Assembly: GCF_032854445.1 (NCBI RefSeq)
Contig: NC_088307.1
Coordinates: forward strand, 14,646,017 to 14,710,016
Length of the DNA stretch: 64,000 bases
Direction of reading: 5' to 3'
Source of the DNA: Liolophura sinensis
Taxonomy: Eukaryota > Mollusca > Polyplacophora > Chitonida > Chitonidae
The notes beneath the pieces are model-generated. The model worked only from the letters and a program-made list of their open reading frames with translations. It had not been told where the DNA came from and did no database searches. Position 1 is the stretch's first letter. Each line of letters starts with the position of its first letter. A program made the position numbers and the translations under genes. This document shows, in pieces, positions 51,533 through 62,554 of the stretch.

Positions 51533-51655
51533 TGGAAGGTTTGTCAGTAACTTACCAAACTCGATGGTTTAATCCAGGCACTCCAGTTTCCCATACCCAC
51601 AATGCTGACTGCTGTCGTATATCGAAAACATTCTATAGTATCAATAAATCATTCA
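51533..51655 (+). repeat. SINE relic, strongly diverged
   Basis: GTTGGAAGGTTTGTCAGTAA, CTCCAGTTTCCCATACCCAC, AATGCTGACTGCTGTCGTAT and AAACATTCTATAGTATC follow the order of the SINE core and tail at reduced similarity. The (AAAT)n tail is nearly lost. Confidence 0.55.
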
Positions 51656-53392
51656 AATTCTGAATGCCGCAGAAGGGCATCGATGTATTCGATTGCCAAT
51701 GGTTGTAAGAAGACGTGATCTCATCGACGTTGTGTGAGTTTCCTGTGGCTATGTATAGTGTTACGTCAGCTGCCTTCGGCATGGTGCTCCATTCATCTGA
51801 CGCTGTATCTGTGGGAACATGAAACGGATGGGCAAACTAGCGTTTTGTAAAACATGTTAAGCTGAGACAATGGCAAACAATAAGCATTTCAGTTAATACT
51901 GAATCTACACATACACGTGTGGAAATCAAAAGCAACATAGTTGATCGTGAAATAGAGGCCCCCAGTAAGTGTGCGATTCGAGTGCTGTAAGTAATTCATG
52001 TAATCTATCCCCAACATCAAGCGACAATCACAAGCGCAGCTGTGTACTACAATGAAGTGAATGTTAATCCTGTTGAAGTCATTATGGCGCAGGGATAACA
52101 CTTTAGTCCACTGATGTACTTACTTTAGGAGGGTTTTTGTTGCGCTCAGTAGAAACTGGTCTTTACCAACAGGAAAATGAGTTGCCATCAGTTCCCAACA
52201 ATAATTTAGTTTTGCTGTACCATGCTGTATTTTAATATCGTGAATTTTTCTGCCCGTAGCTAAGTGAGAAACTTATTTTAGGATATTGGGATCTGGATTC
52301 TTCGAGATTTAGACCAGTGCCATAAGGCTGTGAGTTGAAGCGGATACACAATGGCAGATATTGTCCTCTAAGTCTGAATTGTCCCCAAGTTTGAAAACAC
52401 TCGGATCCAACAAAGGGAGACTATTGAACAGCGCTCATAAGTATATATGCATAACGTATAACAGATGTCGTATACAATGAGGCGTCAGTACTCTACCTCT
52501 CCTTTGATATTTCTACACCGATCGATTGCAACCAACTCACTTTTGTTCATTCCGTCAAGTTATGACAGGACATCTTGCTACCTTTCACCGCAAATAAACG
52601 CCCTCATAGATGTAGACTTCTAAACGTTTTTTTTTTCAAAAACAGCCATGTTGATAAGAAAATTAACCTTGTTATAATATGAACATAACCTATGGAGACG
52701 GAAGTGAGGGTTCATACTGTAAAAGAACACACTTACAATTCCATTTTGCATCAATATCCCTGCCCCAAAGTGCATGCAATGACTTTGATTTACTTTACTT
52801 CGTAGTTTATGTAGATCATGCAGTAATAGATATTGTAAGCAACATGTAGGTTTCTAAATGTTTTAAGCAGTAAAGGTTATCCTTGAAAAGGAAAAAAATG
52901 AAACATAACATTCTCTTATATAATGGTTTTGTCGTTCACGTCCTACCGAGAAATGTTACTCAAACATCAGCGATTGCAGCAGGTGCATATTGTACAGTGT
53001 GCCTGAGAATGCATGTCGTTTGATACTATTTATTTATTTATTTATATAATTAGGACCCACGAACATTGAGGACGCGATAATCCCAAAATTCATTGTCTAA
53101 GACCGGGGTTGAGCCCACGCCTCGTGTGGTATCGATTGAAACGCTCATTGATGATCGGCTCCTAGAAATATTGTTGACTCCACCATTACTTTCACCCTTA
53201 AGAACACACCAGGCTGAAAGTATCTGCTGTAACTACGTTTCTATTCATAAAAGGGCCAAATGCTTAGAATCTTCACAAGGATTGTGCCTGATTTTCTAAC
53301 TCTGAGCAGAGCGCACAGATCTGTGTGAAAACGTCTATGAAAACGTGGCAAAAACTATAATTAACATTGGTTTGTGTTTTGTATGTTACAGT
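51656..53392. other. Intron 1, last part
   Basis: A TATT microsatellite lies at 53027-53047. The intron ends in a pyrimidine- and T-rich tract leading to TGTATGTTACAG (acceptor at 53391-53392). No other exon seen. Confidence 0.5.
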
Positions 53393-53462
53393 TCCCCAGC
53401 CTCAGACCTCTCTGCCAGACGAAGTGTATTCAGCAGAAAACATTACGGCTCCGTGGAGTTGG
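53393..53462 (+). CDS. Second coding exon of the plus-strand gene
   Basis: The 70-nt exon lies between acceptor TGTATGTTACAG and donor GAGTTG|GTAAGT, both near consensus. Its first base completes the split codon left by exon 1 (AG plus T, serine). The following 23 codons are open and read SPASDLSARRSVFSRKHYG then SVEL, ending on a codon boundary. The peptide is serine- and arginine-rich, with a possible basophilic-kinase site (ARRSVFS). The match of phase, both splice sites and peptide character with exon 1 is the main evidence that the two belong to one gene separated by about 41 kb. Confidence 0.68.
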
Positions 53463-53544
53463 TAAGTAGACGCTTCCTATTTGCTAATCTGTTGCTTTCA
53501 AATCGATGCAACATAAATGGAGACCCGTCAAACGCATGGCAACA

Positions 53545-53564
53545 TGACGTCATTGTAATGACGT
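53545..53564. promoter_or_regulatory. CRE palindrome and half-site in intron 2
   Basis: TGACGTCA (53545-53552), the full cAMP-response-element palindrome, is followed by TGACGT (53559-53564) about 80-100 bases after exon 2. It is only a sequence match. The same octamer also occurs elsewhere in the window (19392-19399, 57941-57948). Confidence 0.2.
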
Positions 53565-54203
53565 GAGACGTTTCTTTTTTAGCAACGTCACCTGAAGGGC
53601 AGAATGACTTTGAAGTAAAAATAAATACCCTATAACACCGTAAGCGTTCCTCTAACAATCACTTTTGACGTAGCATTAACTGGAGGTCCTGCTTCACACG
53701 AGCGCCACCTCACGGGGTACAAAAAAAGCATGCTGCGTCCACGTTATTTGAGTTACATGTATAAGGTAGTCGTCTTGTCACCAGGATTCTTACATGTACA
53801 GTAGGGTGGATCTTTTCAACCCTAATGCAAGTCAGAATGCCCTGTTCTGACACAATCTAAGAAGGATTCCTGCGGTTTTAGGTGAGGTATTATTGCGTAC
53901 AGCGTGGGTTACACCAATTGTTGATGTTTATTTTCCCAGACCAAGCTGATTTCTTCCTTGTAGACTGTCAGGTAATATAAAGCTGTCCCCTATGTATTAC
54001 TTTCTCACAAATTATCACATTTTCGGTGGACATCGTGCGTTTTCCCAATCTATATAGTCTCGCCTATGGACATCGAATAAACGCGTTCACGCGTTTTCAA
54101 AGAATCTCGTGAGAGTCTGGTATCGCGCGAAGCCGGGAATTCCTTTTGATGTTGTGGCTTCAGAAACGCCGCAGTCCCTTTCTATTTGACTCATGTTTTA
54201 CAG
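53565..54203 (+). other. Intron 2
   Basis: The interval between exon 2 and the candidate exon 3 ends in TTTGACTCATGTTTTACAG, a plausible acceptor. No repeats recognised. Confidence 0.45.
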
Positions 54204-54243
54204 TACACTACTGGTGATGCAGCAGACACAGATGAACGGAGAG
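54204..54243 (+). CDS. Candidate short third exon
   Basis: A 40-nt segment flanked by CATGTTTTACAG and GGAGAG|GTAATA. Entering in phase 0, as exon 2 leaves, it reads YTTGDAADTDERR plus one base with no stop. The acidic, threonine-rich peptide is again disordered in character. The exon is short, and the donor departs from consensus after GTAA, so it is less secure than exons 1 and 2. It would be a 40-nt microexon-like unit that shifts phase if skipped. Confidence 0.45.
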
Positions 54244-56499
54244 GTAATATAAAGATACTTTCTAAACCAATTATCAAGCGAAAATGTGGATACTGTTAAA
54301 CTTGGTATCAAAAGCAGGCAAAATCGGCCAGCCATTATTGTTGGCTGAAAACCATCGGTCAATTTCGTGACATGTTAAATTTTTCTTCCCTGCGGGGCGT
54401 GACCTCTCAGGCACAAAAACCTGACATGTGTATGGAATGCTGTGAGGCCGAGGGCCCAGGGATGTTAAAACGTCCTGTCCACTTTCTCGTGTCTGGTCAT
54501 TCTCACTTATCATCTAGTGGAAATGACCATAGTTAGAGGCCTCTGAACTCTCCCAGTAGGTGACCCGTATCAAACTGCGTGTCAGGCGATCTCCTTCGTC
54601 CATTGGGACGCAGTTAAAAGGCTCTTCTTTCCCAAAGATGGATCTTCTGATTTTATCGTGAGGGAAGCATTACCAGGCCCTAAGCAAACTACCAGGCGTA
54701 ATGGCATGCGCGATTCGTCAAATGCAATAAAGGTGTTTTGGTTAAAAGAATCATTAATCAGTCTACCCGGAGTATTGAAATGAAGAAAGGAACCGTCAGA
54801 AGGGAGCTGACACTGGATTCAAGTCTCTTGAGTTAGGAGGCATAGAGAGCACAGATGAGGCTCTTAACACTCTCCTAATAATGTATTTGCTAAAGTTCAA
54901 AAACCATATTGGCATTCCGGTGTTTTCTATCGCCCAGTTGCTTGAAAAGTCTCTCACTGCACGCCCGCCCAACTTCTGCATACAGGCCATTTGTTCTAGT
55001 TCAGCTGCCACAGACTTGAACTGATTTTGTCAGCTGCTTTTCGGGAAGAGATAAAATCTCCAGGAAATACTAACTAGTTTCCACCATCCAGTTATCAAAC
55101 CTGATCTCAAACAAATCCTCAGTATGGCATAAAATAGGGTTGCATTTGAGCATTTTGAAGTCGTTGCATTAAAAGCTGTTCAGGCCACGTGTGATGCCAG
55201 AATTTTGCGGGCCTCTTTGAAGACGGGAGTACGATTTTATCTGATTTGTTTCGTCAGTCTACACGACTGAAAGATTGGATGGATGCAAATTTCCACCGAA
55301 ACTGTAATAACCTGTGGAAAGTATTATATTTTGAAATGCACTAAATCACTTGATTCTGTCAAAACAGGAAATCATAGACATCGACGTTGTCTAGGCAGAT
55401 TCCTGTAATCCATCCTACTTTCATTTGCCTGACTTCGCCATTTCTGGTCTTCGTCGTTATTCTGGTCTTATTGTGTATAGCGTTATCAGATCCTAGTCCC
55501 AATACTAGTTAAGCGAAAGGTAACCGCAATCTGCTAAACGGACATTGATGTTCCCTTGTCTGTGGATCTGTTCTTTCAACCCACGTGGATGTACGGGCAG
55601 ATAAGCTCCCGAGATTGATCCTTTATCAAGAGTGATCGCAAAAGTCAGTTTGTAGAATGCATGGATATGTAGCAATCTATAGTGGATCAGACAGTAGTAT
55701 GTGGCACAGTTACACCCGAGCTGCATCCAGCTTGTTTACAGCACAATGCTATCTCTACACCGTTCCAAGAAACTTCTTTCAGTAAAACCCAAAGGAAGGA
55801 ATTTTTATCGAACTAGTAATACGGAAGCGTATTTCTAAGAAATCATTTTCGATATCCACATGACTAACGGAGAGAACAGATGTCAATATATTGATTTAAT
55901 ACTTTAAATGCAGCTGTAGTCGGGTTCATATTCATATAGGATTCCTAGAAAGACCTATTACGCTTGCTTGTATAGAATTAATCCTTTGTCCACTGCATGA
56001 TATCGATCCAGCTATTTGTGAATCGATGTAGTTTCACCTGAATTCCGTCAAATATTTATAAATTCAACCCGGTGTCAAGTTTTACACATTTTTCTTCAAA
56101 TCGGTTTTATCTGGGCTGCTCTCACGCATAAGATATCAAGTCATAGAATTCTGCCCCAGACTAGGCCTTTCATGAAAATCAATCTCGAATATCGATTTAT
56201 GTCCAATGGTTTACTGATATTGGACCCAGGGGCAGGTTGTTCAAAACGTATTTGACTTTCAACGAACCCTTAACCTCGACCTAACATGACTTGGTGTTGT
56301 TACTTGTTGCTAAAAACGCCGTTAACTCTAAAGGTAACATGCTCCGTCACCTACTGGCGGAGAGCATGATATTGATACATTACAATACAAAAATGTCATA
56401 GCATATTTTCGAATATGATATTTATCTTTTCAAAACTTTTTACTGTGCTTTTGAGCTGTTTTTCGTATTGTATTTATTAGGCTGTTCTATAACTCCAAA
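54244..56499. other. Stretch downstream of candidate exon 3
   Basis: I found no further exon entering in the phase required after exon 3. Minus-strand open frames 54274-54513 and 54796-55011 are short. The plus-strand gene may continue past 64 kb. Confidence 0.4.
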
Positions 56500-56803
56500 C
56501 TCAGGCTGTTCTCACACGTAGAATGACGGGTAGTAGTTTTATAATAGTCAAGCAGATTTCCCAGGGTAAACCACTCATCTTTAGCAAGCCACTGAAAAAC
56601 TTTCTCAGGTGTGGCACAAATATATGCACTCCCTATTCATTTGGTGTTTTCGTGACATTGCACAAGCGGCCACTCGTCTCCAAGACCACACGAACAGCAA
56701 ATGTGGAGTCTACAATTTCCTTACCTAATGAGGGGATTGAACCCGGGCCTCTATGTAGTATGTTTGAGAGACAGGCGCCTGAACAACTCGGCCACTAGCC
56801 GCT
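56500..56803 (-). repeat. SINE with serine/leucine-type tRNA-like head
   Basis: On the minus strand the head (56730-56800) has CTAGTGGCCGAGTTGTTCAG, an A box of the type seen in tRNA-Ser/Leu, and CCCGGGTTCAATCCCC as the B box. It is followed by a body of about 230 bp containing GAGACGAGTGGCCGCTTGTG. This is not the main SINE family of the window. The plus-strand frame 56523-56798 is the shadow of this element. Confidence 0.6.
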
Positions 56804-57673
56804 CGCTCACCTAGCTGCCCTAGCTGGATACGTTTAGACTCACCAGGTCAAGCACGACTAGCAGTTGGTGAACAATCCTAGTTTCGAACACCTTTGTAAT
56901 GATTGACTTGAACAGACATACACATGTTATACTGCTATTGCTCTTAATAATTTTATAACATTACACACGAAATCTTTATAATAGACTTACTTGGTATTAG
57001 CCACGTGTCGAATCAACGTCAGCATTAATACTCCAGTATGATTGAAAAAGTCGTCGACATTTTGTCACATGTTGACATTTTCTTCAGACACCGGTTTCAC
57101 ATTTAGGCATATTCAGTCATAATGTACACGTCTACATCACGAACAGCAACACGCGGACGAAATGTCAAGCATCATTAATAGAGCTTTCTATACAAAGTTT
57201 CCACATAGCATGCATACAAAGCGTCTATAAGATGTATGTTAGTAAATGTTGACATATGGTAAAGGGGGTTGCTTCACGAACGACTGAGAATATGAGGAAG
57301 ATGTTTCGATGAGGGCGTGGTGCGCTTAAGGGCCGGAAATACACTAAACGAAACCCACAAATTAATGATAAAAGGAAATTATTGGTTGTTTTATTGTAAT
57401 TCACAAAGGTACATCTAATACCCAAGGATAGTGAACATTCGGGTATGCACATCAGTAAAAAACAATAAGTAAGAAAAGACATGCAATGCGAATGTTTATC
57501 TTCACTGAGTGAAGTAGATGTTTACTGCGCTAAGAATAGGCAATGCCCTGCACAGTGCTCTCGCTGTATTGTATGTATACAAGTGATAAATCCTAGAATC
57601 TCGGACGAGACCATACACACAGGCATTTCTTGAAGACGAATTGAATGATAGCGTGTTTAGCGTGCAAGTGTAA
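56804..57673. other. Non-coding stretch
   Basis: AT-rich sequence with no recognised exon or repeat copy. Confidence 0.45.
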
Positions 57674-57890
57674 TACAATGACCCAAGAGCCTTTCGCCAA
57701 AGCGATCGCTGTAAGTCCAGTTCATGCTGGCTTCCTGGCCATTTTTACGTGGAAAGGCCTGGCAGCATTGCGCCGATGGTCGTGGACATTCCTCTTTTCC
57801 CTCCCACCATAATGTTGGCCGCCATCAAATAAGTGAAACATTCTTGAATAAGGTATAATGTATCAATGAAATTAATCAAACAAATGAATA
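57674..57890 (+). repeat. SINE copy with partial head
   Basis: Head part CAATGACCCAAGAGCCTTTC and GCGATCGCTGTAAGTCCAGT (degraded B box), core CATGCTGGCTTCCTGGCC, GGTCGTGGACATTCC, CTCCCACCATAATGTTGGCC and GCCATCAAATAAGTGAAACA, then a diverged tail. Confidence 0.88.
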
Positions 57891-59126
57891 GTTATCATTA
57901 ATGCAAAATCTGAGAGATGTGCAGTGTGTATAGGGAGGTATGACGTCATTCTATATGGTTCAATTTGTGTTTCCTCCTGTCGTACACATAACTCCTTGTT
58001 TGTTTACAATGGACTGAGATAACGGCATTGTGTGTAACGGTGTTTTTATGCAGGCCATATTACTGAAATTTAATTCAATTGTTTTTTTTTCTGTTCAAAT
58101 TGATGCTTAACACGTTAATCAGTGTTTTATTTGACCAAATGCGCCAACTTTTAAAAATATAGTTGTCCGTAAGGTTCGATGGCTTGTAAATATCAGTGCT
58201 TTAAACCCTGTTATGGGTTAAAATCTGAAATACAGTATCGTTGTACCGGTATACGGCTGGACCTAACATTTAATTTTGAACATCCTACCCTTGAAGTTAT
58301 AATGGAAGACTTTTATAAACATCGGATAATCACTATACGTGACCAAGTATATTTAAGAGCCGTTAGTGCATATTATAATCGTACGATAGATGGTATTACT
58401 AATCCAGGTTACACCAGTTATTAGTGACGAAGATAACCCACAAATACACAACCTCCTCGATAATTGGCAGGTGCTTCCTTTCACACGGAAGTTTGCTTAT
58501 CAATTGGCTATGCGTCTGTTTATACAGCTATCACGTTACGACTGTAATAGCTGGTGTATACACTGCACGATATGCCATATGAAGTAGTCTAGAAGCGCTG
58601 AAGTAATTTACTGCATGTATATACCACCATGTGGTCAAGGCTTTTTCTGGATATTTTGAAAAAGGTCAGCCTTAAGTGAAATAAGCTGATAGAAATTAAA
58701 CGCGATTTGATCTGTGCAGATCACGGAAGCCCAAATCCCGTTGATTTTGGAAGGGTTTCTCCTAAACACGTTTTCTATTCGAGATCAAAAACGTCCATTT
58801 AGTTGATCAGCTTTTACAAGGGTTTTGTGTTTCACGGCACTGTTGTACGAAACAAAACAGCCAGAGTCGAAAAAAAAAGAACACAATTGCCGAAACTTTA
58901 CCTAAAAGTCGCTAGACAGAAATGAAGATAAACGATGACAATTTTTCCCTAAAAGTGTTACATAAAAGAGTAATCATTTTCCCAGTGGTTGGTCCTGAAG
59001 GTTCCCCTTATCTGGAAAGATGGCGTCCTTAATATCATATTTGCTTACTACATGTACATAAACGTATGGAAATAGTTGTCTTTGAAATATTTATATACGC
59101 TCAAGTCCTTAGCTCAGTTTAATATC
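57891..59126. other. Non-coding stretch
   Basis: AT-rich. The open frames at 58179-58587 have no recognisable domain or splice context. Confidence 0.4.
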
Positions 59127-59315
59127 CATTTATTTATTTGATTGGGGTTTTAAGCCGTACCGGTACTCAAGAATATCTCGCTTATGCGACGGTGGCTAAC
59201 ATTATGGTGGGAGGACACCAGGCAGAGCCCATAAGAATCATACGACCTTTCGCAGGTTGTTGCAAGACCATGTACGTTCGAAGGAGAGCTCAGTTTGAGG
59301 CCTGCGTAGGGCCCA
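59127..59315 (-). repeat. SINE copy
   Basis: ATTTATTTATTTGATTGGGG, CCGTACCGGTACTCAAGAAT, CTTATGCGACGGTGGCTAAC, ATTATGGTGGGAGGACACCA and CGACCTTTCGCAGGTTGTTG give tail and core. GGAGAGCTCAGTTTGAGGCC is a remnant of the region next to the head. CCGGTACCGGTACTC contains a 5-bp duplication. Confidence 0.9.
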
Positions 59316-60010
59316 TAGTACAATAAGTGAATCTGGTTCACCAGGTTTACAGATACGTGTGGTACACAGCTTCATCCGATTGAATGGTTCAAAGCCTCTT
59401 TGTGATCGTCAGCCATATAGTGTGCACAACCAAGACTGAATGATTATGGCTTAGCCTCATGCATAATCAAGCAGAATTGCCAAAAATTTAGTTACGAAAA
59501 CATCAAAGCATTTCAGACGTCAGAGTCAGAGAGAGAATTAATAACATACTGTGGCTGTCGAAAGCACGCTAGAATACGGCGTCACTTGAAAGATTACCGG
59601 GCGATTTTGTGCCCATCTCATTAGTCAAATCATTGCAACTTGCTGTTGTGTGCGTAGTGTTACATCGGAAATGAACAACTCGCCAAGCTATGTCTTCAAG
59701 AAGCCAACATGCCGACTCTTACCGGATCGCATCTTGTCAATACACGGAGGCGGTGATTAAGGCAAATACAGGGACGACTGCAAACTGCTCCATACTCGTA
59801 CACGTGAGCCTTTGATAGACAGCACTGTTCCACAAAGAGAGGATAGGATGTAATCCGATCGCATTATCGCGCTTTCTTCTAGTTCCTCGCGTTCACTTGG
59901 CGTCCGTGGAAATTGATGAGATACTTCTGTGGTGTCTGCCAATATGGAAAGATTGCAACCAGGAAGCGCAGACATGTAATACATACTCGTATAGTGGCCG
60001 AGTGGTCTGT
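59316..60010. other. Non-coding stretch
   Basis: Nothing recognised except a minus-strand frame (59757-60137) whose 5' third is SINE sequence. Confidence 0.4.
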
Positions 60011-60175
60011 GTACTAGCGCAGCACAATGACGCGAGGAACCTGGAAGCAACTTGCGAATAGTGTTGGTTTTCACCAGGCGTCTGCGCGATTTTCTCCCAA
60101 CATAATGCTGACCGAAGCCGTATAAGTGAAATATCATTGAGTAGGGTGCAAAACACGAATGAAATAAATAAATAC
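60011..60175 (+). repeat. SINE copy with head fragment, diverged core
   Basis: GTACTAGCGCAGCACAATGA is head sequence. It is joined to CAACTTGCGAATAGTG, TCTCCCAACATAATGCTGAC, GCCGTATAAGTGAAATATCA and a tail with AACACGAATGAAATAAATAA. Confidence 0.85.
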
Positions 60176-60605
60176 GTTTACATTGAAGCGTGTATATGTA
60201 TGGGATAGATTTGTTGTTATTTGGAATATTTAATAAATTGAGAACTGGAATTGAAACTCAACGTGCATTTAATATATGACTAATATTGAGTGATGAAAGC
60301 GATTTTACCCTGGAAATGTAACTTTGTGCGAATTATTGTCAAATTTGGTTGATTTTAAATTGATGTTTGGCCACATATACCAGCTAGGTGATAAAATAAT
60401 AAGGTCGAAAGATCTATGTACATATTAGTGACAACATGTGTTGGATGTCCGCCTGGTGTGTATACGGAAACAAAGCCCGTCGTTCAAATAAGGCCAGAAT
60501 AAGACCAAAAAATCATCCAGGAAATTTTTCTTTAAACTGTGGAATAAATGCTCGCTAATTAGAAATGATTTATTATTGCATGATTCTTTTTCAGCAATAA
60601 TACCT

Positions 60606-60706
60606 CAGGCTCTGCCCGATTTCCCTCGCGATATCGCTTTCATATAAATGGAATATTTTTGAGTAGGACGAGTAAGACCAATCAAACAATATATGAATAA
60701 AGGTAG
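60606..60706 (+). repeat. SINE relic, core end and tail
   Basis: GGCTCTGCCCGATTTCCCTC, TATAAATGGAATATTTTTGA, GTAGGACGAGTAAGACC and AATCAAACAATATATGAATA are recognisable but diverged. Confidence 0.75.
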
Positions 60707-62089
60707 CAAAGACACAGTTTTGACATAAGTCTTGTAATTTGGACAATTACCAAAGTGAAGACTTCATTTTACATGAAATGATCCCCAAATGGTTATTCCA
60801 TTTATTTTATTCCGCTGTTATTGAAAACCTCATATTGTGCATCTTGGCAGTGATAAATGTTGCTTCGTGTTTCTATGGTAAGTCGTAGTCAAGTCTGCCT
60901 CTGTACCGAAGATTCCATCGAGACGATTTCAGGCATTTCCCGCTCATCAATCAACGGGGTCATGTCAGGGGTAGAGAAGCAAAAGAATCAGTCTTCGTGT
61001 ATATCAATTATGTATTGGTCTTAACTCCGTGAAGATTCGACGCCCTCAAATTGATACAGGGACATCAGCACAAAGTCATAGATCATAATAACTTCGGCAA
61101 AAGGCTGAACTCTTTCTTCAGAGGCTTGACTTTGTGGGTCGCGCTGTGAAATGATGGTTATCTAGCAGAGGTTCAGTGAGTATCTATCTTTCAGGACGTT
61201 CCTTCCAATAGTGATGAGGAAACGTCTGGTCGAAATGTCAAGATAGCCAAATAGATTGGAAGTCTTCCGACAATTGAGCGAACGTAGATAAAAAAGGCGA
61301 CGTTAGAGAAAATAATGAAGGATAGTGGACACGCACTCTAATTAGGTGCAGGAGGGCGGGATAACAAGCTCGACCAGCCGTTAACCCCAGTACCATTGCG
61401 TTATGATGAAAACTTGATTCTATTTTACACTAGTGGACAAAAGTTTGTTAACCAAAGAATTCTTGTCCTCATGGCTCATCACGTGTAGTTTGCAGGGGAG
61501 AAATAAGGACCGGGGTCACATCTGAATTGACCATCTCTTACAATGGATGAGTAATATTCATGACCATTTTGCCTCAAACATTATAGAAAAGGTACAAGGT
61601 AATTAAAAGACTACACGGCTCAGGCCTGATATACCGTTAGAGCAACCTGGCCTCCGTTGTGTCAGAAAGCACTACAGATCACCTCTTTGACACAGCCCTT
61701 GATGATAGTGCGGACTGTGCCGCGAGAGTCGACTTGGTACCGAATGTCTTGCGCTGGCTTGAAAGTAGATGTATAAGGTCAACCTTGACCTCCTAGTGTT
61801 ATCGCTAAAAATATGAAAGGGTTATCTATGTTGAAACGCGGTGGTTTTCGTGGACTCTTTCCTAGTTTCATATAAGTCGCAATTTTGATATTTGTCCATG
61901 AAATCTATCAGTTTTAGAAAATGATCGGGCAGTAGTTGAGCATGTTTTTCTTTGCTTTAATAACAAAACCATCGTAATGATTCTTAAATTTTGTTCTTTT
62001 AGTTTATTGATGATGAATTAGAGATTAAGTTTGTGGTCTACGTAGAGTGTTTATTATTGGGGGGTTGGGGGTATGACAGTCTTTGACTT
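60707..62089. other. Non-coding stretch
   Basis: No supported exon or repeat copy. The base composition is unremarkable. Confidence 0.45.
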
Positions 62090-62554
62090 TTAAGTTACCC
62101 AGTCTTTGTGGATGTTTATTAAACTGGTACAAACTTCGTACCAGTCCGACACACGCTTGAGTTTTTGATCCAGCTTAAACTTCCGTTTGTTTAACATAAG
62201 TTGGTTTCCAATGCTTTCCAATGTAGGCTGGATTTTTATATATTTTATATATTCGTCTAATACGAGGATTGACCAATGAGGCTTGAGTTTGACCTGGCTA
62301 CAATTATTAACACATGATGACCATGTGCTGTAGTGAGGATTCGGGTTTTTCAAAGAAAATCGATAGCACGTGCACCTTACCCAAAAATACCGATCCACGA
62401 CGAAATGACACCACCTGACTTTTCCGTTATATAATGTGTACTTGACCGTGAGTAACCGATCAGCTGTGTCAATTTGAAGAAATGCAGTCAGGTCTGAAAT
62501 ATTTACCGTTGTTCCAGACAAAGGACTTTTAAGCTGGTTAAAGTTTGTTTTATT
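62090..62554 (-). CDS. Downstream frame of a two-frame unknown gene or pseudogene
   Basis: The frame is open from 62554 to a stop at 62090 (about 155 codons; no ATG near its start). It lies in the -1 frame relative to the upstream 148-codon frame and overlaps it by about 50 nt. The peptide has a beta-rich-looking first half (LLTVKYTLYNGKVRWC, YFWVRCTCYRF) with at least seven cysteines and a charged C-terminal third (LNKRKFKLDQKLKR). No transmembrane segment or catalytic motif is recognised. With two long frames back to back in AT-rich DNA, chance is unlikely. The options are one gene broken by a single-base assembly error, a real inactivating frameshift, programmed -1 shifting, or an unseen intron. 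Confidence 0.5.
   Translation of the reverse strand, partial: NKTNFNQLKSPLSGTTVNISDLTAFLQIDTADRLLTVKYTLYNGKVRWCHFVVDRYFWVRCTCYRFSLKNPNPHYSTWSSCVNNCSQVKLKPHWSILVLDEYIKYIKIQPTLESIGNQLMLNKRKFKLDQKLKRVSDWYEVCTSLINIHKDWVT

Noticed and set aside
54274-55011. Two minus-strand frames of 71-79 codons just after candidate exon 3
   Set aside because: Short, in separate positions, no splice sites; chance length.
56523-56798. 91-codon plus frame
   Set aside because: It is the antisense shadow of a tRNA-derived element.
59757-60137. 126-codon minus frame
   Set aside because: Its 5' third is SINE sequence and the rest has no recognisable feature.
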